A stretch of 63,728 bases of DNA. Source: Hyphomicrobiales bacterium (lineage in GTDB: Bacteria; Pseudomonadota; Alphaproteobacteria; Rhizobiales; Rhizobiaceae). The position numbers and the translations under genes are program-made. Positions within the stretch are counted from its first letter, which is position 1. Each line of letters begins with the position of its first letter. Under the pieces are notes generated by a model that made no database searches, was not told where the DNA came from, and saw only the letters and a program-made list of their open reading frames with translations. The stretch is from assembly GCA_900472675.1 (NCBI GenBank), contig UCJA01000020.1:525-64252 (forward strand), in the 5' to 3' direction. Shown in pieces: positions 57,771 through 63,728 of this stretch.

Positions 57771-57776
57771 GCATCA

Positions 57777-57804
57777 AGGGGCCGTTCATCTAAGAGCGGC
57801 CCCT
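57777..57804 (+). terminator. Hairpin after the RND operon
   Basis: AGGGGCCG with CGGCCCCT around a 12-base loop, 7 bases after the stop. No T-run, so it may be weak or act as an RNA 3'-end stabiliser. Confidence 0.45.
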
Positions 57805-57964
57805 GCCATTTCTTCTCTGTGAGGCTCATCTCCGCATTCCCCGACAAAAGACGTGAACGGTGCCGATTGCCTGTCGTCGATGTTACGTTCATGCCCGATA
57901 TTGTATCTGGCATAGACGTCGGCGGAGCGACCCTTCGCCGACATTGCCAGGCGGAGGAATTGCC

Positions 57965-59044
57965 ATGAACGACACGTTTGAGCAGACCGACGAGATCCTG
58001 TTCGACCGCATCGGCGCGGCCGCCATCATCCGGCTCAACCGGCCGAAGGCGCTGAACAGCCTCAACCTTGCCATGGTGCATGCGATGAAGCCGGCGCTGA
58101 CGCGGTTTGCCGAGGACGATACGGTCGCCTGCGTGGTGCTGACGGGCGAGGGGGAACGGGGTCTCTGCGCCGGCGGCGACATCCGCGCCATTTATGCGCT
58201 CGGCCAGGCGGGGGACCCGGAAGTCAGCCGGTTCTGGCGGGAAGAGTTTCCGATCAACCACAGGATCGCCCATTACCCCAAACCCTATGTGGCGCTGATG
58301 GACGGCATCGTGATGGGCGGCGGCGTCGGGATTGCGGCGCATGGACGCTACCGGATCGTGACCGAGCGCACGCGGCTTGCCATGCCGGAGACCGGGATCG
58401 GCTATGTGCCGGATGTCGGCATGACGTGGCTGTTGCCCAAGGCGCCGGGTGAAGCCGGCACCTTTATGGGGCTGACCGGCGAGATCGTGGGGGCGGCGGA
58501 CGTCATCCATGCGGGGCTTGCGGATGCCTGCGTGCCGTCGGAGCGTCTGCCGGAGCTTGTGCGGGCGCTCGGCACTCTTTCGCCCGGCGCCGAGGAGAGT
58601 TCGGTGCGGGCGGTGGTCGAGTGGTTCGAAGTGCCAGCCGGCGACAGCATGCTTGCGCGGGAGCAGGCGCTGATCGACCGCTGCTTCAGTTTCGACCGGG
58701 TGGAGGAGATCATGGCGGCGCTTGCGCGTGAGCCGGGTGATTTTGCCAGCGCCACCCGGGATACGATTGCCCGGCGCTCGCCGACCAGCCTCAAGTTGAC
58801 GCTGCGGCTGCTTCGCCGCGGTCGGGACAGTTCCAGTCTTGTGGAATGCCTCGAACGGGAGTTCACTGCGGCTTGCGAAATCCTGCGGCAGCATGATTTC
58901 TATGAGGGGGTCCGGGCGGCGATCATCGACAAGGATCGGGATCCGAAATGGTCGCCGGCACGGCTGGAGGATGTGAGAGAAGAGGATCTGGACGGGTATT
59001 TTTCGGCGCGGCATCCGGTAATGTTTGCCGACCATCGATTGTAA
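57965..59044 (+). CDS. 3-Hydroxyisobutyryl-CoA hydrolase (HIBCH type)
   Basis: A 359-residue crotonase-fold enzyme. AIIRLNRPKALNSL, GERGLCAGGDIRAIY (oxyanion hole), MDGIVMGGGVGIAAHG and MPETGIGYVPDVG (catalytic Glu and Asp) match HIBCH rather than simple enoyl-CoA hydratases, as does the 360-residue length. It releases 3-hydroxyisobutyrate in valine breakdown. GGAGG precedes ATG 57965. The next gene encodes the following enzyme of the pathway. Confidence 0.9.
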   Translation: MNDTFEQTDEILFDRIGAAAIIRLNRPKALNSLNLAMVHAMKPALTRFAEDDTVACVVLTGEGERGLCAGGDIRAIYALGQAGDPEVSRFWREEFPINHRIAHYPKPYVALMDGIVMGGGVGIAAHGRYRIVTERTRLAMPETGIGYVPDVGMTWLLPKAPGEAGTFMGLTGEIVGAADVIHAGLADACVPSERLPELVRALGTLSPGAEESSVRAVVEWFEVPAGDSMLAREQALIDRCFSFDRVEEIMAALAREPGDFASATRDTIARRSPTSLKLTLRLLRRGRDSSSLVECLEREFTAACEILRQHDFYEGVRAAIIDKDRDPKWSPARLEDVREEDLDGYFSARHPVMFADHRL

Positions 59045-59067
59045 AAGCGTCAGCAGGGGGAAGGCAG

Positions 59068-59967
59068 ATGACGAAGATCGCGTTCGTGGGGCTGGGGAAC
59101 ATGGGCGGGCCCATGGCCGGCAATCTGGTCAGGGCTGGCCATGTGGTGCGAGGGTTCGATCTTTCGGACACGGTAATGACATCTGCGGCGGAGGTGGGTG
59201 TGCGACCGGCGGGGTCGCTGGCCGAAGCGGTGAGCGATGCGGAATGCGTGATCACCATGTTGCCGAAGGGGCAGCACGTGGTTGCCGTCTGGACCGACCT
59301 GACCACGCTGGTGGCGGAAGGGACGCTGCTGATCGATTGCTCCACCGTGGATGTGGAGAGCGCGCGACAGGCGCACAAGTTGGCTTCCGTGATGAACTGC
59401 ACCTCGCTCGATGCGCCGGTTTCCGGCGGGACCTCCGGTGCGGCTGCCGGCACGCTGACCTTCATGGTGGGCGGGCCGGAGGTGGCCTTTGCAGTGGGGC
59501 GGCCGATCCTCGAGGCGATGGGAAAGACGATCGTTCATTGCGGCGGCCCGGGCGCGGGGCAGGCGGCGAAGATCTGCAACAACATGATCCTCGGGATTTC
59601 GATGATCGGCGTCTGCGAGGCGTTCGGGCTGGCGGAAAAGCTCGGGCTCTCGCATCAGGCGCTCTACGATGTCGCCTCGCGTTCCTCCGGCCAGTGCTGG
59701 TCGCTGACTGCCTATTGCCCGGTGCCAGGCCCGGTGCCGACATCGCCCGCCAATAACGACTACCGGCCCGGTTTTACCGGTGCGCTGATGCTGAAGGATC
59801 TGCTTTTGTCGCAGGAGGCGGCCCGCCAGACGGGGGCTGCGACGCCGCTCGGGCAACAGGCGGCCGGTCTCTACGCCGAGTTCGAAAAGGCAGGGCATGG
59901 CGACGAGGATTTTTCGGCGATCATCCAGATGCTGCGGGAGCGGGAACGGGAGCGGGCCGGAGGCTGA
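59068..59967 (+). CDS. mmsB: 3-Hydroxyisobutyrate dehydrogenase
   Basis: A 299-residue beta-hydroxyacid dehydrogenase. FVGLGNMGGPMAGNL binds NAD, SLDAPVSGGTSGAAAGTLTF is the substrate motif, and GAGQAAKICNNMILG carries the catalytic Lys. It oxidises 3-hydroxyisobutyrate to methylmalonate semialdehyde. It lies 23 bases after the HIBCH gene, so both form a valine-catabolism operon. ATG 59068 with a GGGGGAAGG site. Confidence 0.92.
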   Translation: MTKIAFVGLGNMGGPMAGNLVRAGHVVRGFDLSDTVMTSAAEVGVRPAGSLAEAVSDAECVITMLPKGQHVVAVWTDLTTLVAEGTLLIDCSTVDVESARQAHKLASVMNCTSLDAPVSGGTSGAAAGTLTFMVGGPEVAFAVGRPILEAMGKTIVHCGGPGAGQAAKICNNMILGISMIGVCEAFGLAEKLGLSHQALYDVASRSSGQCWSLTAYCPVPGPVPTSPANNDYRPGFTGALMLKDLLLSQEAARQTGAATPLGQQAAGLYAEFEKAGHGDEDFSAIIQMLRERERERAGG

Positions 59968-60427
59968 TGGTCGCTCTGCACAACGCGTGGCGACCACGCA
60001 GGCAAGGCCTGCATGGTTGGACAGCGGGATGGGGCAGGCAGTGGTGATGCGGGGTATGGGATTGTGTGTGGTCTGCCTGCCCCGATCGCTGTCTGGGTGA
60101 TCCTGCGGGACGTGTCAGTTCCCGTTGAAAACCCATCGACGACCATCATCGGACACCGAGCCCTCCCAAAGGGAGAGACGAAGCCGGGGAGGAGGCCGGT
60201 TCGCGAACCCGGGTCCCATCCGATGACCAGGAGATTGTGGCGCAGCCGGAGATGACGGGGACAACTATCCGGGCCGGTCCCAGCGAAGACGCTGGCAGAG
60301 CGGGCAAATATATTTTCCACCCCGCGCAATCATCCCCGTTGGCGCCCGGGCGCTGCGGCGCATAGCATTGCGACCGCCAAGGCCCAAAAAACCGATATTA
60401 AATCAGAAACTTAGCGTGAATTTGCCA
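59968..60427. other. Gene-free 460-base stretch
   Basis: No credible gene, terminator or tRNA. GC-rich with scattered short palindromes such as GGTTCGCGAACC near 60200. The composition resembles dispersed intergenic repeats of rhizobia, but I cannot define borders. Confidence 0.35.
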
Positions 60428-60452
60428 GGAACTTTCGATCTGGCACACGGTT
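60428..60452 (+). promoter_or_regulatory. EcfG-like promoter, GGAAC-N16-GGTT
   Basis: GGAAC 60428-60432, GGTT 60449-60452, 33 bases before the esterase start. Confidence 0.5.
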
Positions 60453-60485
60453 AGAGGGGTCCAATACACAAGGACACCCCCCCGC

Positions 60486-61538
60486 ATGAGACCCTTCCGA
60501 CACAGCCCGCTGATGGCGGCCGCTGCCACGTTCGCTCTTCTTTCCGTCGGCTCATCGCTGGCGCAGGAGATGGCAAAGCCCGTGCCTGAAATGCAGGCGG
60601 TTCTGGACAAGCTGCAGGCGCTGGAATCAAAGCCATTTTCCACGCTCTCCGTTCCGGAAGCGCGCACCCAGGCCAGCCCGGCCGATGCGGCGCATGCCGT
60701 TCAGTGGGACAAGCGGATTTCGTCCAACCCGGAAGCCAAGGTGACGACCAAGGACATCACTATTCCGTCCGAAGCCGGTGGTCTTGCAGCGCGCGTCTAC
60801 ACGCCGGAGGGCAAGGGTCCGTTCCCGGTCGTGGTCTATTATCACGGCGGCGGCTGGGTCGTGGCCGACCTCAACACCTATGACTCCAGCCCGCGTGCGC
60901 TTTCCCTGGGTGCCAAGGCAATCGTCGTTTCGGTGGAATACCGGCATGCGCCGGAGCACAAGTTTCCGGCAGCACACGAGGATGCCTGGACCGCCTACAA
61001 GTGGGTGGTCGAGAACATCCATGACATGAACGGCAACTCCGACAAGATCGCCGTTGCGGGCGAAAGCGCCGGCGGCAATCTTGCTGCCAACGTGGCACTG
61101 ATGGCCAAGGAGATGAAGACCAAGATGCCGCTGCACCAGCTGCTGGTCTATCCGGTTGCCGGCAACGACATGACGACCGCGTCCTACACGGAGAATGCGC
61201 AAGCCAAGCCGCTCGGCAAGGCGGACATGGAATGGTTCGTGAAGAACGCTACCACCTCCATGGACCAGACGAAGGATCCGCGCATCAACCTCAACGGTCG
61301 TTCCGACCTGGCAGGCGTTGCACCAGCCACCGTCATCCTGGCGCAGATCGACCCGCTGCGTTCCGACGGCGAGACCTTCGCCGCCAAGCTGAAGGAGGCC
61401 GGCGTGCCGGTCGATCTCAAGGTCTACGACGGCGTGACGCATGAATTCTTCGGCATGGGCAAGGTCGTGCCGCAGGCCAAGCAGGCCATGGACATGGCCG
61501 TGGCGGATCTGACCGCCGCATTCAACAAGGCCCAGTAA
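60486..61538 (+). CDS. Exported alpha/beta-hydrolase, hormone-sensitive-lipase family
   Basis: A 350-residue protein with a signal peptide (hydrophobic core LMAAAATFALLSVG, cut near residue 26). YYHGGGWVVAD forms the oxyanion hole, AVAGESAGGNLAAN holds the nucleophile Ser, and the Asp of ILAQIDPLRSDGE and the His of DGVTHEFFGMG complete the triad. A periplasmic esterase with unknown substrate. It is followed 8 bases later by a DUF4142 gene, so the two are one operon with an EcfG-like promoter. Confidence 0.9.
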   Translation: MRPFRHSPLMAAAATFALLSVGSSLAQEMAKPVPEMQAVLDKLQALESKPFSTLSVPEARTQASPADAAHAVQWDKRISSNPEAKVTTKDITIPSEAGGLAARVYTPEGKGPFPVVVYYHGGGWVVADLNTYDSSPRALSLGAKAIVVSVEYRHAPEHKFPAAHEDAWTAYKWVVENIHDMNGNSDKIAVAGESAGGNLAANVALMAKEMKTKMPLHQLLVYPVAGNDMTTASYTENAQAKPLGKADMEWFVKNATTSMDQTKDPRINLNGRSDLAGVAPATVILAQIDPLRSDGETFAAKLKEAGVPVDLKVYDGVTHEFFGMGKVVPQAKQAMDMAVADLTAAFNKAQ

Positions 61539-61546
61539 GGAGCGAT

Positions 61547-62080
61547 ATGATGAACCGCATTATTTCCACCCTGATCGTATCGGTCGCCCTTTCCATGCCG
61601 GCTGCAGGCTTTGCCGCCATGCCGCAAAGCGCCGACAAGGGTGCCGCTGCGATGAACATGGACAAGGCGTCCTTCCTCAAGGTCGTCGAGAGCTCGAACG
61701 CGTTTGAGATCGAGTCCAGCAAGATGGCCGAGCAGAAGGCGAAGGACGCCGACGTGAAGGCGTTCGCCAAGCAGATGATTGCCGACCACACCAAGGCCGG
61801 CAAGGCGCTGGCGGAGGCGGCCAAGATCAGCCCCGACGCAGCGCCCAAGCTTTCGCCCAAGCATGCGGCGATGCTGAAGACGCTGGAAGGGGCCTCCGAG
61901 GCCGAGTTCCAGCCGCTCTACCTCGACATGCAGGCAACCGCGCATATGGAAGCGGTCAGCCTGTTTGCCACCTATGCCAAGGGTGGTGATGATGCAGCGG
62001 TGAAGGAATTTGCGGAAAAGACCCTGCCGGTGCTCGAAATGCACAAGATGCATGTGACGAAGATCGTGGCAGCCCAGTAA
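61547..62080 (+). CDS. Exported DUF4142 protein
   Basis: A 177-residue protein with a signal peptide (cut after AAGFAA, near residue 24) and four helices. SFLKVVESSNAFEIESSKMA, FAKQMIADHTKAGKALAEAA and PVLEMHKMHVTKI match the ferritin-like DUF4142 family of periplasmic stress proteins. AAGGAG precedes the ATG. Same operon as the esterase. Confidence 0.88.
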   Translation: MMNRIISTLIVSVALSMPAAGFAAMPQSADKGAAAMNMDKASFLKVVESSNAFEIESSKMAEQKAKDADVKAFAKQMIADHTKAGKALAEAAKISPDAAPKLSPKHAAMLKTLEGASEAEFQPLYLDMQATAHMEAVSLFATYAKGGDDAAVKEFAEKTLPVLEMHKMHVTKIVAAQ

Positions 62081-62109
62081 GGGGCGACCGACCGCAATTC
62101 CACATACTG

Positions 62110-62143
62110 AAAAGGGCATGGGCGCCGGCGCCCATGCCCTTTT
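62110..62143. terminator. Perfect 34-bp palindromic bidirectional terminator
   Basis: Centre at 62126/62127; AAAAGGGCATGGGCGCC reads identically from either strand. With a 4-base loop it leaves a 15-bp stem with A and T flanks. It separates convergent DUF4142 and gabD. Confidence 0.88.
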
Positions 62144-62165
62144 GTCTGTCCGGAGACTAATCCGT

Positions 62166-63602
62166 TCAGTTCATCTGCGAGACGAAACGGGTCTCGAGGT
62201 AGGATTCGACCGCTTCCGAGCCGCCTTCCGTGCCATAGCCTGAATCCTTGACGCCGCCGAAGGGCACTTCCGGAATGGCCAGGCCATTGTGGTTGATTGT
62301 CAGCATGCCGGCTTCCATCTGGCGGCCGAGCGCATGTGCGGTCTTGACCGAGCCGGTGAAGGCATAGGACGCAAGGCCGAAGGGCAGGCGGTTGGCTTCC
62401 GTGATGGCATCGTCATACTGGCCGAAGCGGTTGACGATGGCGATCGGGCCGAAGGGCTCCTCGTTCATGATCTTGGCAGAGGTCGGCACGTTGGCGAGCA
62501 CGGTCGGCTCGAAGAAATAGCCCTTGTTGCCGATGCGCTTGCCGCCGGTCTTCAGTTCGGCGCCCTTGGAGACCGCATCATGGATCATGTCTTCCATGGC
62601 CGGGATGCGACGCTCATTGGCGAGCGGACCCATGGTAACGCCGTCTTCCATGCCATTGCCGACCTTAAGCGCCTCGACCGCCTTCACGAAGCCATCCATG
62701 AAGCGGTCGGCAATGCCTTCCTGCACGAGGAAGCGGGTGGGGGCGACGCAGACCTGGCCGGCGTTGCGGAACTTTGCCGCTGCCGTCACCTCGATCGCCT
62801 TGTCCAGATCCGCATCGTCAAAGATGATCGCCGGGGCATGGCCGCCGAGTTCCATGGTGGCGCGCTTCATGTGCTTGCCGGCAAGGGCTGCCAGATGCTT
62901 GCCGATCGGCGTCGAGCCGGTAAACGAGATCTTGCGGATGACCGGGTGCGGGATGAGATATTCGGAGATCTCAGCCGGGATGCCATAGACCAGGTTGACG
63001 ACGCCATCAGGCACGCCCGCATCGGCAAAGGCACGGATGAGTTCGGCCGGGGAGGCAGGGGTTTCTTCCGGCGCCTTGACGATGATGGAGCAGCCGGTGG
63101 CGACGGCGGCCGAGAGTTTGCGGACGATCTGGTTGATCGGGAAATTCCACGGCGTGAAGGCCGCGACCGGGCCGACTGGGAATTTCATCGCCATGTTGGA
63201 GACGCCGCCGAAGCGGGCCGGGATGATCTGGCCATAGGTGCGGCGGGCTTCCTCGGCGAACCAGTCGATGGTATCGGCGGCGCCCATGATCTCCATCTTC
63301 GACTGGGCGAGCGGCTTGCCCTGTTCGCGGGTCATCATGAAGGCGACCTCCTCCACCCGCGAGCGCAGGATATCGGCGGCCTTGCGCATGATCTTGGAGC
63401 GCTCGAAGGCAGAGGTATCGCGCCAAACCTTGAAGCCCTTGTCGGCTGCTGCGAGCGCCAGATCGAGATCGGCGGGACGGGCGTGCGCAATTTTGCCGAT
63501 GACTTCCTCGGTGGCCGGATCGGAGACGGCGATGGTTTCGCCGGCCAGCGCATCGCGCCATTCGCCGTTGATGAAGAGCTTGACGTCGGGATAGGTCTGC
63601 AT
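62166..63602 (-). CDS. gabD: Succinate-semialdehyde dehydrogenase (NAD(P)+)
   Basis: The enzyme is 478 residues from ATG 63602; GTG 63611 is possible. Motifs: FTPWNFPINQIVRK, FTGSTPIGKHL, MELGGHAPAIIFDDA with the general-base Glu, and FRNAGQVCVAPTRF with the catalytic Cys. The overall pattern is GabD/SSADH. It oxidises succinate semialdehyde to succinate at the end of the GABA pathway. No gabT nearby. Confidence 0.88.
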   Translation of the reverse strand: MQTYPDVKLFINGEWRDALAGETIAVSDPATEEVIGKIAHARPADLDLALAAADKGFKVWRDTSAFERSKIMRKAADILRSRVEEVAFMMTREQGKPLAQSKMEIMGAADTIDWFAEEARRTYGQIIPARFGGVSNMAMKFPVGPVAAFTPWNFPINQIVRKLSAAVATGCSIIVKAPEETPASPAELIRAFADAGVPDGVVNLVYGIPAEISEYLIPHPVIRKISFTGSTPIGKHLAALAGKHMKRATMELGGHAPAIIFDDADLDKAIEVTAAAKFRNAGQVCVAPTRFLVQEGIADRFMDGFVKAVEALKVGNGMEDGVTMGPLANERRIPAMEDMIHDAVSKGAELKTGGKRIGNKGYFFEPTVLANVPTSAKIMNEEPFGPIAIVNRFGQYDDAITEANRLPFGLASYAFTGSVKTAHALGRQMEAGMLTINHNGLAIPEVPFGGVKDSGYGTEGGSEAVESYLETRFVSQMN

Positions 63603-63728
63603 GAGATCCACTTTCGTTGTTCAGACGCGGGAGGGCGGACCGCGGAAAACCGCGGCACCGCCGGCAGGAAAGGATGAACCTGAGTTAGGATATGTGGCGC
63701 CGGTAATCAACGGGGGAGGGGGGGATGG

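Noticed and set aside
60195..60225. GGTTCGCGAACCCGGGTCCC segment as a tRNA T-arm
   Set aside because: No cloverleaf can be built around it; no acceptor or anticodon stem.
59871..60329. 152-codon reverse frame across the gene-free stretch
   Set aside because: It overlaps the mmsB end and its translation looks like read-through of repeat-type intergenic DNA, with no start signal.
1..63728. CRISPR arrays, rRNA, tRNA, integrases or complete insertion sequences
   Set aside because: None found on reading; the only mobile-type feature is the short inverted-repeat element near 14.1 kb.

Overview
The window looks like chromosome or chromid DNA of a Rhizobiaceae-type alphaproteobacterium (Rhizobium/Agrobacterium/Ensifer relatives). 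The evidence is uniformly GC-rich coding sequence, an HWE-family histidine kinase, two Ku proteins with a PE-ligase-polymerase LigD, a general-stress type ECF sigma factor, a NepR-like protein, and many gene starts preceded by GGAAC-N16/17-(C/T/G)GTT, the EcfG/RpoE2 promoter pattern of this class. No tRNA, rRNA, CRISPR array or complete insertion sequence was seen.

Layout. 0-9 kb: the 5' part of a DSD1/D-threonine-aldolase-like gene, a TetR regulator, a PaoABC-type molybdenum aldehyde oxidoreductase operon, a sulfite-oxidase-fold protein, an aminotransferase, a DUF763 protein and AlaE. 9-16 kb: small metabolic and regulatory units, including an HxlR-SDR pair that appears to have landed in the 3' end of a methyltransferase gene, a PLP aminotransferase with its TetR, a flavin monooxygenase with a divergent XRE-cupin regulator, and a MITE-like element with 47-bp perfect inverted repeats. 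16.3-17.5 kb: an unusual HNH-like gene and a candidate small RNA. 17.7-28.4 kb: a phosphoribosyltransferase-like gene, a membrane-lipid module resembling ybhP/ybhN/clsB, several small proteins, DUF892, asparagine synthase, a flavoprotein disulfide reductase and a DUF1236 protein. 28.7-34.8 kb: an HWE kinase, a TetR-SDR pair, topoisomerase IB, a PfpI-like protein and a 25-residue membrane microprotein. 35-38.7 kb: glgX and glgA, convergent. 39-50.6 kb: a dense stress block (DUF2934, DUF892, BON, NepR-like, Ku1, LigD, Ku2, ECF sigma, GST, PQQ glucose dehydrogenase, BON). 50.6-63.7 kb: a hybrid PAS kinase, a TetR-controlled RND pump, valine-catabolism genes, a secreted esterase with DUF4142, and gabD.

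The main result is regulatory. From about 9.2 to 60.5 kb I find 21 EcfG-like promoter matches, nearly all 25-60 bases upstream of a start codon. They cover DNA end joining, membrane lipids, ferritin-like and BON stress proteins, small unknown proteins, topoisomerase IB, glucose dehydrogenase and the ECF sigma gene itself. Three products in this set look undescribed from sequence alone: a roughly 80-nt small RNA at 17.4 kb with C-rich unpaired segments, a 25-residue hydrophobic microprotein at 34.3 kb, and a pair of stress genes (topoisomerase IB and the YbhP-like protein) whose promoters predict leaderless mRNAs with identical geometry. Promoter assignments are pattern-based and untested; protein functions come from family resemblance read by eye.
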